From NCBI GenBank assembly GCA_002721165.1, contig PBJS01000010.1, positions 75,413 through 100,832 on the forward strand: a DNA stretch of 25,420 bases. Reading direction: 5' to 3'. The stretch is from Legionellales bacterium. GTDB taxonomy: Bacteria > Pseudomonadota > Gammaproteobacteria > Eutrophobiales > Eutrophobiaceae. Each line of letters begins with the position of its first letter. The first letter of the stretch is position 1. Shown one piece after another: positions 6,782 through 14,982 of this stretch. A model generated the notes under the pieces. The model saw only the letters and a program-made list of their open reading frames with translations. It searched no databases and had not been told where the DNA came from. The position numbers and the translations under genes were made by a program.

Positions 6782-8731
6782 ATGAGACATGCTCGTAAAA
6801 TGAGGCATCCACGTTCATTTTCTTGGGGTGTGTCAGCTAATTGTAACAATATTTTGATCCAACAGCCGGGTTTTATGCACCAGAAAATCTCGAGGCACAT
6901 GGCAACTAGAGACCAAATAGCAAATTTTTCAGTCGCGCCATTTCTGCCGAAAGGCCTAGGGTTTTTGAGGACGGCGTCCGCTACGCTGTTGGATACAGCA
7001 CTCGGTTTGCGCAGGTTAGCCAAGTTCTACTACGGCTTTCAGCCCGACTTGCCACCAGTAGAAATGGCACGAGCGGTCATAGCCGGACTCGGTGTGACCG
7101 TCAACATCGATCCCGACGAACTAAGCTCAATACCAAAAACTGGTCCCTGTATTGTGGTAGCAAATCATCCGCACGGCATGCTCGATGGGCTCATCGTCAT
7201 GCAATTGCTAGGCGCCGTACGCACGGATTTCCGAGTGATGGCTAATCATTTTCTCGCACGCTTCGTTCAGTTACGTCCTGTTTTTTTCCAAGTCAATCCG
7301 TTCGGTGGGAAAGGAGCGATACGTGACAATATTGCGACTGCCCGCGCAGCCACGAATTGGTTACTAGAGGGAAAAATGCTGATGCTCTTTCCGGGCGGGG
7401 AGGTGTCGAGCCTCAATCGTCCAGACTGGCGAGTTAGCGACCCAACCTGGGACGAGGGAGTTGCGCGCTTTGCTGAGAAAACAGGTGCACCAGTTGTACC
7501 TATGCACATAGGCGGGCGCAATAGCAACCTTTTCCAAGTAAGTGGCTTGCTTCACCCAAGCTTACGAACTGTACTTTTAGTGCGAGAAATGTTCAATAAA
7601 TCTGCTACTTCTGTTGATGTTCGCGTTGGACGTGAAGTCTCAGAAAAAACCATGCGATCGTTGGGGAACCGTAAACAGATAACTCGATACCTAAAAACCA
7701 AGACGTACTTACTCAAAGAAAAAACCCGACAAAAAATCGCGCTCGGCGCCACAACAAAGAACTTGCTGCCATCGAAGCCGGTTGCTCCAGCAGGGGACAC
7801 AACTGAATTTATCCGTGAAATTGAAAGCTTACCACGCGATCAGCTACTACTAAGTAGCGGCGCTTCCGACGTGTACTACGCGGGTTCAGACCAAATCCCA
7901 CAAGTTCTGCAGGAAATCGGTCGATTAAGGGAATTATCTTTTCGCGCAGTAGGCGAGGGAACGGGCAATGCTTCCGATCTCGATTTGTACGACAGTTACT
8001 ACACCCATCTATTTGTCTGGGATCGAAACGCGGAAATGATTGTAGGCGGTTACCGCATGGGTCATACGGATAAAATCCTCGATACCTACGGCCTAAAGGG
8101 TCTCTATGTTCATTCCTTGTTCAAACTTTCACCGGAATTAACTGCAGATCTACGCTGCTCTTTAGAACTCGGTCGATCGTTTGTCCGAGTCGAATACCAA
8201 CGGAGCTACTCGTCGCTGATGTTACTTTGGAAAGGTATCTGCTGGTACCTTAAGCGCAACCGACAATATAGAATACTCTTTGGGCCGTTGAGTATTAGCA
8301 ACGACTACCACCCGATATCGCAAAAACTCTTAGTGCAATTTCTCCGTAACCGTAACTCCGAAATCCGGCGAACGAGTCACATCACCCCCCGACGACCTTT
8401 CCGGGCAAAGTCAAACCTCATCGACGACCTAATTGATCTCGACAGCATTGACTTAAACATTATTTCGGACTTGCTGAGCACTGTGGAATCAGACGACAAA
8501 GGTGTGCCTGTTCTACTGCGTCAATATTTGAAACTCGGAGGCCAGATCCTTGGATTTAATATCGATCCAAATTTCAATAATGCAATCGATTGTCTTCTAT
8601 GGGTCGACTTGATGAACACTGATTTACCGCTGCTAATTAAGTATATGGGCAAAGATGAAGCGATTGAGTACCGAAAAACACACGGGCACAGTATCAAGCT
8701 GACAGAGGCCGATTCACGCCTCGCAAGCTAG
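6782..8731 (+). CDS. olsF: bifunctional acyltransferase, OlsF-like (ornithine/aminoacyl lipid synthase)
   Basis: Two acyltransferase domains are fused. About residues 85–310 form a PlsC-type O-acyltransferase with NHPHGMLDG (128–136) as the catalytic H-x5-D block and LFPGGEVSSL as the acceptor block. About 345–560 form a GNAT-related domain of the OlsB type, with the block YRMGHTDKIL and the pattern LELGRSFVRVEYQRSYSSLM followed by LLWKGICWYL. In OlsF of Serratia the C-terminal OlsB-like half N-acylates ornithine and the N-terminal OlsA-like half adds a second acyl chain; the same architecture is seen here. The amino-acid head group could be ornithine, glycine or another. The start is uncertain: ATG 6782 gives a 39-residue atypical leader, while ATG 6899, just after CGAGG, begins where the domain-like sequence starts. 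About 90 residues follow the OlsB-like part. Confidence 0.75.
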   Translation: MRHARKMRHPRSFSWGVSANCNNILIQQPGFMHQKISRHMATRDQIANFSVAPFLPKGLGFLRTASATLLDTALGLRRLAKFYYGFQPDLPPVEMARAVIAGLGVTVNIDPDELSSIPKTGPCIVVANHPHGMLDGLIVMQLLGAVRTDFRVMANHFLARFVQLRPVFFQVNPFGGKGAIRDNIATARAATNWLLEGKMLMLFPGGEVSSLNRPDWRVSDPTWDEGVARFAEKTGAPVVPMHIGGRNSNLFQVSGLLHPSLRTVLLVREMFNKSATSVDVRVGREVSEKTMRSLGNRKQITRYLKTKTYLLKEKTRQKIALGATTKNLLPSKPVAPAGDTTEFIREIESLPRDQLLLSSGASDVYYAGSDQIPQVLQEIGRLRELSFRAVGEGTGNASDLDLYDSYYTHLFVWDRNAEMIVGGYRMGHTDKILDTYGLKGLYVHSLFKLSPELTADLRCSLELGRSFVRVEYQRSYSSLMLLWKGICWYLKRNRQYRILFGPLSISNDYHPISQKLLVQFLRNRNSEIRRTSHITPRRPFRAKSNLIDDLIDLDSIDLNIISDLLSTVESDDKGVPVLLRQYLKLGGQILGFNIDPNFNNAIDCLLWVDLMNTDLPLLIKYMGKDEAIEYRKTHGHSIKLTEADSRLAS

Positions 8732-8754
8732 TTCATATAGTCCAACCTAACATG

Positions 8755-8994
8755 CTACTCGGGCGCTAACTGTAGGCTTAGACCGTCCATCTCGTTCGTA
8801 TACTCAAGCTGGCAACTAAGCCTGGAGTTGTCTTGGAAGTGGCATGAGTCCTCAACCAGTACCCGGTCAGCCTCTCCACATGAAGGTGGGCTAGTTATCC
8901 ATTTAAGATCGACATACACGTGACAGATACCTTGCTCCCCGCACATCGCTTCTATAGAGAGCCCTGAATAGAGTACACTCTTATTTGTGATCAT
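8755..8994 (-). CDS. shortened adrenodoxin-type [2Fe-2S] ferredoxin, probably decayed or specialised
   Basis: The 79-residue product matches the C-terminal two thirds of adrenodoxin/ISC-type ferredoxins: CHVYVDLKWI, NSRLSCQL and NEMDGLSLQL are near-diagnostic. Cys24 and Cys61 are separated by 36 residues, exactly as the last two ligands of that family. The N-terminal beta strands (some 25 residues) are missing. The cluster loop reads C18-GEQGI-C24 instead of C-x5-C-x2-C, about three residues short, so one ligand is gone. Extra cysteines at 39 and 51 are unusual. An in-frame stop lies a few codons upstream of the ATG. The gene overlaps the end of the SGNH gene by 14 bp, and only a distant GAGG precedes the start. 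It may be a remnant or a protein with altered cluster binding. Confidence 0.6.
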   Translation of the reverse strand: MITNKSVLYSGLSIEAMCGEQGICHVYVDLKWITSPPSCGEADRVLVEDSCHFQDNSRLSCQLEYTNEMDGLSLQLAPE

Positions 8995-10201
8995 CAGTAC
9001 TAAGTGACCTCACCACTTCTTGCAAGAGTTCACTATAGGCGTGATGCCCGCTATAGTTGAGATGACCTACACCGCGTTCGCGCCCAAAGCCGTAATAGCG
9101 TGACAAAGGTTCATTGTCGTGCGCAAAGCCGGACCGAACAGCTCGGTCGGCGTCCCATAGCCTTAACCCGTGCAGTGATAACGTGCTTTCGATCGCAGCC
9201 ACCAATGCCTCCCGTTTCAGCGAAAAGTCCACACAATCGGCCCGAACGTCCCCGATACCGTACAATACAAGATCTACTGGGATCTTTTCTCCTAGCCGAA
9301 CCCCTGCAATATCGGCAATAAATTTCTCGACACGGGCAAAAGCCGGAGTTGGTGCATGTGCTGACCACAATTTAAGATGGCGATCGATCTCTGCAACCAA
9401 AAACGAACACGTTGGCACCGCTTGGCGGTCATATAACTGGGCAGCTGCGGCCAGGCCAATGCCATTTACATAACGCAAATAGATGGCACGTGCGACCCGG
9501 GAATCATCCATCAAGAGAAAAAATAATTTACCCACTAACGTGTTACGGTAACGTTGGCTGCGTCGGTTCCTAAAACTGTAACCGAGTTCAAGCTCCCCAT
9601 CGGAATTATAAATATAGGCCGGATTCAGGGAATCGTCGGAGAGTTCATCGCCTGTAAAATGACTGACATTTATAATCATTACGACTGCATCGGGATTAAA
9701 ACGAATCACCTGATGGTGTAATTGGACAAGCTGTTGCACCGGCCCAGCACCGCTAAAACCAAAGTTCAAGATTTCATATCTTTTCCGGTTTAGGCCGGTA
9801 TTCAGTGCGATCTCTGCCAGTCGAGTGAAGGTAGATTTATCACTAACCTGGAGCGCTTCAGTAAAGGAATCCCCCGTTACTGCTAGTCGAAATGTATGTG
9901 GTGGCTTAGTCAGCGAACGTTCCGAGTCACGCATACCAAAACTATTAGTTGATGGTCGGCTACGATTTTCTCGCGCGTTAATAATCTCTTGATTGGGACG
10001 GAGAGCGTAGCCCCGATTCGGATCAGGCCAACCGAGTTCTCGCTCAACTATAGGTAAGATACGCCACGCCGGCGAATGCTCTATCCCATGTAGCAAAGCC
10101 TCTATAGCAACTATCGATAGCGTAAAACCGACTGCGCCGGATAACCACGCCACAAATCGGTAATTTTTTCTCACCTGGCGATTAAAACCTAAAATAGACA
10201 A
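8981..10201 (-). CDS. membrane-anchored SGNH-hydrolase-like protein, partner of MBOAT
   Basis: The 406-residue protein has one N-terminal transmembrane segment (about 17–38) and then an extracytoplasmic domain with SGNH blocks. These are GDSFTEA with Ser112, NFGFSGAG (146–153), IINVSHFTGDE (about 177–187) and GHLNYSGHH near the C-terminus with His380. The Asp expected two or three residues before the catalytic His is absent (RGVGH), so the triad may be altered. Such proteins commonly pair with MBOAT acyltransferases and act in O-acetylation of polysaccharides, as AlgJ/AlgX do with AlgI. The start is TTG inside the end of the MBOAT gene (20-bp overlap), which implies translational coupling in a two-gene operon. 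The ferredoxin-like ORF follows with a 14-bp overlap. Confidence 0.85.
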   Translation of the reverse strand: MSILGFNRQVRKNYRFVAWLSGAVGFTLSIVAIEALLHGIEHSPAWRILPIVERELGWPDPNRGYALRPNQEIINARENRSRPSTNSFGMRDSERSLTKPPHTFRLAVTGDSFTEALQVSDKSTFTRLAEIALNTGLNRKRYEILNFGFSGAGPVQQLVQLHHQVIRFNPDAVVMIINVSHFTGDELSDDSLNPAYIYNSDGELELGYSFRNRRSQRYRNTLVGKLFFLLMDDSRVARAIYLRYVNGIGLAAAAQLYDRQAVPTCSFLVAEIDRHLKLWSAHAPTPAFARVEKFIADIAGVRLGEKIPVDLVLYGIGDVRADCVDFSLKREALVAAIESTLSLHGLRLWDADRAVRSGFAHDNEPLSRYYGFGRERGVGHLNYSGHHAYSELLQEVVRSLSTDDHK

Positions 10202-11564
10202 AGGGATTTTCAGTGTATGACGGCAGTATGATCAGCCACAAACAGAAACCTACGAGAAATCCCCACACAAACGGACGATTCCAACGTCTAATGCGAAAAC
10301 GAGAGATATAACTAAGCCCTCGTGCTTCGAGAACATGTAACCCGATCAAGCAAATGCTACCTAGGAAAGTAATAATTGCGTGCTCCGAGAATTTTACTGG
10401 TCCATGAAACATCACCCCAAGATAACGCCAAGCGTCGGCCGAACTGTCTGCCCGAAAAAATACCCACAACGAGACGATAATTAACAAGTGTATGCCCCAG
10501 AGCGGAACCCTTACGAGCACATTAGTCCTCATCTTACGGATAGTTGGAAACAGCGTTTTAGTGGTAACTACCAACCGATGCAAACCGATGTAACAGCCCC
10601 ATAGTATTCCCCAGATGATGAAGCTAGTGTTCGCACCATGCCACAACCCAGCAATGCCCATAACCAAAAGTAGCAATAACACTTGACGGATCCGAATGCC
10701 TTTGGCGCCTCCAAGCGGGATATAAAGATAATCACGGATCCACGTTGACAACGTAATGTGCCATCGCTGCCAGAATTCTCGAGGCGATACACTCAAATAC
10801 GGCGTGCGAAAATTTTGCGGTAACCGTATCCCTAGAAGATAGGCACTACCTATGGCGATATCGGAATATCCGGAAAAATCAAAATAAATTTGAAACGCAA
10901 ACAACCACGCTCCGGTCCACGCTTGTGCCATCGTCGCCGGACCGAAAAAAAATATATCGTCGACTAGGGGAGCCAACGAATCAGCTAAAATAACTTTCTT
11001 ACATAACCCTAGAGTACAAAGTGCTAACCCATAACTGTACAAACGCAGCGTCCGACGCTTACCATCATACAGCCGGCGAATCTGTGGCAGTAACTGTCGG
11101 GCACGTACGATCGGTCCCGCAATTAGTTGCGGGAAAAAAATAATAAACAGCGTAAAAGGGCCAAGGCGACGCTCTCGTAGGGTCTCATCGCGTGTGAAGT
11201 CGATCTGATAGGCTAATAGTTGAAAGGTGTAAAAAGATATTCCGAGGGGTAGCACGTTATCAATATACGTCGGGTGATCAGCGCTGACATCCCCGGTCAG
11301 GAACACACGATATTTTACTGCCACAAGGATCCCGACGTTAATGATCACCGCGATAGCTATGCGCATTCTCCCATTTGGAACATAGCGGATCAGGATCCAA
11401 TTCGCGGCGACGATGGTACAAATGAGTGCCGTATCAAACCAGCCGGCGACCACATAAAATCCAGCACTCGCAAGCAATAAAGCTGTTCCGGGTTTGCGTG
11501 AAGAAGCAACGAATAGCAACGTTAAGACAAAAAAACCGAAGTACGCAAGAGTATTAAAATACAT
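10182..11564 (-). CDS. MBOAT family O-acyltransferase (AlgI/DltB-like)
   Basis: The 460-residue polytopic inner-membrane protein has about ten or more hydrophobic spans. MBOAT signatures are present: NVLPLGISFYTFQLLAY (about 103–119), FPQLIAGPIVRARQLLPQ, FDFSGYSDIAIG (228–239), PREFWQRWHITLSTWIRDYL, and GIAGLWHGANTSFIIWG with the catalytic His309. AlgI-type members move acyl groups, usually acetyl, across the membrane to a periplasmic acceptor. The next gene encodes the membrane-anchored SGNH partner that would complete transfer. The acceptor (exopolysaccharide, peptidoglycan, lipid head group) cannot be named because no polymer synthesis genes are in the window. The ATG has no clear ribosome site. 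Upstream there are about 200 bases shared with a divergent oxidoreductase gene. Confidence 0.93.
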   Translation of the reverse strand: MYFNTLAYFGFFVLTLLFVASSRKPGTALLLASAGFYVVAGWFDTALICTIVAANWILIRYVPNGRMRIAIAVIINVGILVAVKYRVFLTGDVSADHPTYIDNVLPLGISFYTFQLLAYQIDFTRDETLRERRLGPFTLFIIFFPQLIAGPIVRARQLLPQIRRLYDGKRRTLRLYSYGLALCTLGLCKKVILADSLAPLVDDIFFFGPATMAQAWTGAWLFAFQIYFDFSGYSDIAIGSAYLLGIRLPQNFRTPYLSVSPREFWQRWHITLSTWIRDYLYIPLGGAKGIRIRQVLLLLLVMGIAGLWHGANTSFIIWGILWGCYIGLHRLVVTTKTLFPTIRKMRTNVLVRVPLWGIHLLIIVSLWVFFRADSSADAWRYLGVMFHGPVKFSEHAIITFLGSICLIGLHVLEARGLSYISRFRIRRWNRPFVWGFLVGFCLWLIILPSYTENPFVYFRF

Positions 11565-11762
11565 AGATTCACGAGATAATTTTTCAATTCTGAAACGGCA
11601 GATATTGTGCTAGCCGGATCTAAGCCCGCATTCTAGTTTAATTAATAAGTCTGCGAGCACTGTAAAGTGTAATTAGCCACCATATTTCGGACGTATATAG
11701 ATTGCCAATAGACACCTGACTCGTCACAATCATACGATCGTAACTTTGGGTTAAGCTAGTTT
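11565..11762. promoter_or_regulatory. divergent intergenic region with palindrome
   Basis: The 198 bases separate the MBOAT operon (minus) from the luciferase-like oxidoreductase (plus) and must hold both promoters. A perfect 10-bp palindrome TACGATCGTA lies at 11733–11742, about 20 bases before the plus-strand start, a position suitable for an operator. No convincing -35/-10 pair could be fixed. Confidence 0.35.
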
Positions 11763-12815
11763 ATGCGCATAACTACAACGATTCCCCAACACAATTTGCG
11801 CGCGGTTCCAAGCGCCGCAATTGCTATTGAGCGTGCAGGTTACGACGGCATTACAACGCTTGAGAATCAACACGACCCATTCATGCCGCTAGGAGTTGCG
11901 GCAATCAACACCGAGCGGATCGAGCTTGCGACAGGAATCGCAATATCATTTTTGCGATCCCCGATGTCTGCGGCAAACTTAACTTGGGATCTGTGTGAAG
12001 CGTCCGGAGGGCGTTTTACCTTAGGCCTCGGAACGCAAATAAAAGCTCACAATGAGAAGCGGTTCAGCGTCCCATGGAGTCCGCCTGCTCCGCGGATGCG
12101 TGAGTACATTGGAGCTCTTCGCGCGATTTGGCGAAGCTGGAAGTACGGGGAGCGGCTCAACTTTCAAGGGAAACATTATCAATTCACACTTATGATCCCA
12201 AACTTTGTGCCCGAAGGATCCGGGCTCAAGCTGCCGGCCGTAACGCTGGCAGCAGTTGGACCTAGCATGCTAAAACTGAGTGGGGAAGTTGCCGATGGCG
12301 TTCGTCTCCATCCATTTTGCACGCGTAAATACCTAACCGAAACTGTAATGCCATGCCTCGAGGCGGGATTAAAAAAATCGGCACGACTCCGACAAAACTT
12401 TGAGATTAGTGGCGGCGGATTTATCGCTACTGGAGCGACTGATGAGGCTGTAGCGATGGCAACCGAATGGGCTCGCTACAGAGTTGCATTCTACGGATCC
12501 ACACCAGCGTATTGGCCCGTTCTGGAAGCGCATGATGCAGGCGATCTTGGTCGAAAATTAAACCGCCTGACCAAGGGTGGGCAGTGGGCCAAACTTAGTG
12601 CGGAAGTACCAGATGATATCTTGCAACTTTTTGCCGCCATCGGTCGGCATGATCAAATCGCGTCTCAGATCAAACAACGTTTTGGCGGACTTACCGATAC
12701 GGTTTTGGCCAGTACTAGTTCGCAAGTTTCTGCAGATCTCCCACCTGACCTAATCGCCGATATCCAACGCATTGAAACACCATTTTCAAATTTCGAAACC
12801 GAATCTAAGATGTAG
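11763..12815 (+). CDS. LLM class flavin/F420-dependent oxidoreductase
   Basis: The 350-residue protein belongs to the bacterial luciferase-like monooxygenase (TIM-barrel) superfamily. Features are the N-terminal beta strand and helix AIAIERAGYDGITTLENQHD, the block INTERIELATGIAISFLRSP, SGGRFTLGLGTQIKAHNEKR (about 81–100), and LKLSGEVADGVRLHPF near the phosphate-binding region. The layout resembles subfamilies annotated as F420-dependent in actinobacteria, and an FrhB-family gene lies nearby. An FMN-dependent role with NADH is equally possible. The substrate is unknown. No ribosome site is evident before the ATG. It converges with the HiPIP gene downstream. Confidence 0.85.
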   Translation: MRITTTIPQHNLRAVPSAAIAIERAGYDGITTLENQHDPFMPLGVAAINTERIELATGIAISFLRSPMSAANLTWDLCEASGGRFTLGLGTQIKAHNEKRFSVPWSPPAPRMREYIGALRAIWRSWKYGERLNFQGKHYQFTLMIPNFVPEGSGLKLPAVTLAAVGPSMLKLSGEVADGVRLHPFCTRKYLTETVMPCLEAGLKKSARLRQNFEISGGGFIATGATDEAVAMATEWARYRVAFYGSTPAYWPVLEAHDAGDLGRKLNRLTKGGQWAKLSAEVPDDILQLFAAIGRHDQIASQIKQRFGGLTDTVLASTSSQVSADLPPDLIADIQRIETPFSNFETESKM

Positions 12816-12905
12816 TAACTATATTTAAAAAAACCGTCGCTCTTTGCTGCAGTCCCCGTTTAAGCCGTCTATAGTGATCCAGCCAATTGTGGCCAGACCG
12901 AAACA

Positions 12906-13241
12906 CTAGCTCGCCTTAAGTACCCAAGACGCACACCACCCTTTAGCTGCGACTGTTTTACCGGCAAAAAGTGGACAACCACCAACCTCACTGTCGCCTT
13001 CACCTAGATAAAGCTGGCAGTTTGCACACTCTTGACCCGTTTTGTAACGGCTAAATTTCGCCACATCGGTGGTTGTTGCGTCCTCGACATAGCCGAGTGC
13101 TGCAGCCATCGGATCGTTCGGTGAAAGCGGAGGCAGATCAGCCGAGAACGCGACACTTTGCGCACCCATTGCCGCGACACCTGTAACACCACATTTAAAT
13201 AAAAATTGTCGTCGGTTACTACCATTCTTAATTACAGACAC
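12906..13241 (-). CDS. high-potential iron-sulfur protein (HiPIP), Tat-exported
   Basis: The 111-residue precursor has a twin-arginine signal (SNRRQFLFKCG, Arg10–Arg11) followed by a hydrophobic stretch ending near AFSA. The mature domain shows the HiPIP pattern ALGYVEDATTTDVAKF and the [4Fe-4S] ligands C72-x2-C75-x13-C89-x13-C103 in ECANCQLYLG, GGCPLF and KGWCASWV. HiPIPs are soluble periplasmic electron carriers that shuttle between respiratory complexes and terminal acceptors, and the cluster is inserted before Tat export. The start is GTG and GGAG runs directly into it, so the true start could differ by a few codons. It lies 113 bases downstream of the FrhB-like gene on the same strand. 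The two are unlikely to meet directly because FrhB proteins are cytoplasmic. Confidence 0.93.
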   Translation of the reverse strand: MSVIKNGSNRRQFLFKCGVTGVAAMGAQSVAFSADLPPLSPNDPMAAALGYVEDATTTDVAKFSRYKTGQECANCQLYLGEGDSEVGGCPLFAGKTVAAKGWCASWVLKAS

Positions 13242-13354
13242 TCCAATGATTAAAAGATACTGAGATGCTAGAAGCTATGAAGTCAAGCCCATCCGCCTTC
13301 CTGGATTTCATCAACAACACGGCCGCGATCGTTCCCTCTATTTACAATCCGACT

Positions 13355-14851
13355 TTATTCTGAACTTCCACCTAACCATCCCGGAGGAGCACCACCCTGC
13401 AACGGTGACGGTGGCGGTGGCAGTTTGCGCTTTTCACCGAGCGCCGCTGCACCAGGATCATCCGGTATTGGTTGCCCCGCCATGAAGCCGCGAATCTCAA
13501 ACGGAGGTTCATCAGCGCCGTAAGCAGATTGTAACCTTTCACCAATTTCCGCCTCTGCAACGCCGGCCGTACGCAGCCTCCCTGCGGACACATCGAACGC
13601 CTGCTTCGGGTAATATTGTGGCAACCTGTCCGCCGTCCCGCTTCGATCAGCACCACTGGGTACCCGCTCTCTTTGCCGACGCGCTAAGCGTTGTAAAATA
13701 TTCCACGCCCGTTTGTTCTCCCCAATTGGCGTACATTGGACCTCCCCGGAACCCTCAAATTTCCGCCAGATCTCCTCGCCTTTTTCTGTACGAATCACGA
13801 TAATGGTCGCACCATCTGTTCCGACCCCACCACAAGCAATATCGGCCATTTCGGCAGAAAAATCACCGCAATGCTGGCACTCAGGACGCTGAAAGCACCG
13901 CATCGCCTCTGCCAATGGGATTGTCGCAACTGTTTTATCGTGCTTGTAAATAAGTACCTCGCCTTTTACATTAAATTTCGATATCTCAGTCAACGGGATA
14001 CCCATATCTTTTTCTATCCGCTCCGTCATCAGTTCATGGGTAAAGACCTCGGTACAGAATAGACCGACACTAAATGAGACACGATCCGAAAATCCGCGAA
14101 GAAAATCGCGCTGGCGGATAAGCGGTTTGGTCTTTTTCTTAATCGTAACGAGAAATGACGGATCCATATGCGACATCTTACGAAGTGGGGTTATTTGGCA
14201 CGGCACCCCTACAAAAGCCACGGCCTTGAGATCGCGGTCCTTAACTTCCTTAAGTGCCAAGTTATTTGCACAATATGTATACCAACTTCCGGCGCTAGCC
14301 CGGATTTCGCCCTCATTGGTAACAACCTTAGGGGTAGGGAAACACGGGTCATCCTCCTCGCCCACAGCTGAAACAACCGCACCGTCAATCACGCCTGCAG
14401 CCTTTGCCCAAGACAGGAGAGCCGTCACAACACCGCCATCCTGCGCGCGTTCCAAGAGTTCGGCACGCTTGGTTCGTGCCACAAAGATATGACGATAGAC
14501 GCCGAAAATATCCTCATATGGCCGATCATCGGAAAAAACCGCATCTTTTAGGTGTTCCTCGCGAGGCCATAACCGAGGACAGACCGTTGCACAAACATCA
14601 CAACCAACTCCCTCACTGATCCCACAATAGTCGAAGTCTGCAGTAGCTTTAGCAGTTTGCTTCGGCTTGTCCGATATGTACTCAATGACATTGTGTGGGC
14701 AGACCAAGACGCAACTACCGCATTCGCAACAACTACCAGCATCTACCACGTCATTCATCATGTCCTTAAAAGAATTATGTTGTAGCGCCTCTATTGAAAT
14801 TGGCCTAGTGTTTCGAATGCTATCTCCCTTTTTCGTATTACTCATTAACAT
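13355..14851 (-). CDS. FrhB-family iron-sulfur flavoprotein (coenzyme F420 hydrogenase/dehydrogenase beta subunit-like)
   Basis: The 498-residue cytoplasmic protein has an N-terminal ferredoxin-like region with two [4Fe-4S] motifs: C41-x2-C44-x2-C47-x3-C51-P and C76-x7-C84-x2-C87-x3-C91-P. The FrhB core follows, with AQDGGVVTALLSWAKAAGVI (about 136–155), FVGVPCQITPLRK, SVGLFCTEVF, and RCFQRPECQHCGDFSAEMAD. FrhB-type proteins bind FAD and move electrons between F420 and iron-sulfur clusters, but the superfamily also holds F420-independent reductases such as plant 7-hydroxymethyl chlorophyll reductase and archaeal glutamate synthase-linked forms. The C-terminal tail is unusual, Pro/Gly-rich and disordered-looking (LPPPPSPLQGGAPPGW). 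GGAG lies five bases before ATG 14851; a second ATG follows two codons later. Confidence 0.88.
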   Translation of the reverse strand: MLMSNTKKGDSIRNTRPISIEALQHNSFKDMMNDVVDAGSCCECGSCVLVCPHNVIEYISDKPKQTAKATADFDYCGISEGVGCDVCATVCPRLWPREEHLKDAVFSDDRPYEDIFGVYRHIFVARTKRAELLERAQDGGVVTALLSWAKAAGVIDGAVVSAVGEEDDPCFPTPKVVTNEGEIRASAGSWYTYCANNLALKEVKDRDLKAVAFVGVPCQITPLRKMSHMDPSFLVTIKKKTKPLIRQRDFLRGFSDRVSFSVGLFCTEVFTHELMTERIEKDMGIPLTEISKFNVKGEVLIYKHDKTVATIPLAEAMRCFQRPECQHCGDFSAEMADIACGGVGTDGATIIVIRTEKGEEIWRKFEGSGEVQCTPIGENKRAWNILQRLARRQRERVPSGADRSGTADRLPQYYPKQAFDVSAGRLRTAGVAEAEIGERLQSAYGADEPPFEIRGFMAGQPIPDDPGAAALGEKRKLPPPPSPLQGGAPPGWLGGSSE

Positions 14852-14982
14852 TCAATCTCCATTTGGTGTCCGTTCAAGAACCGCATGTTTTTTCACGTTA
14901 CTAGAGATAAACGCCGCTCCACCGTAGAGATTCATATCGTACGAACGTTAGCATTTTTTTGAGGTTTTTGCCGACCACCAAT

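Noticed and set aside
12816..12905. Hairpin GCCA-ATTG-TGGC between convergent genes
   Set aside because: The stem is four base pairs and has no T-run; this is expected by chance.
13618..14927. Several plus-strand frames of 60–120 codons
   Set aside because: All are shadows of the FrhB-family gene, whose cysteine motifs fix the minus-strand frame.
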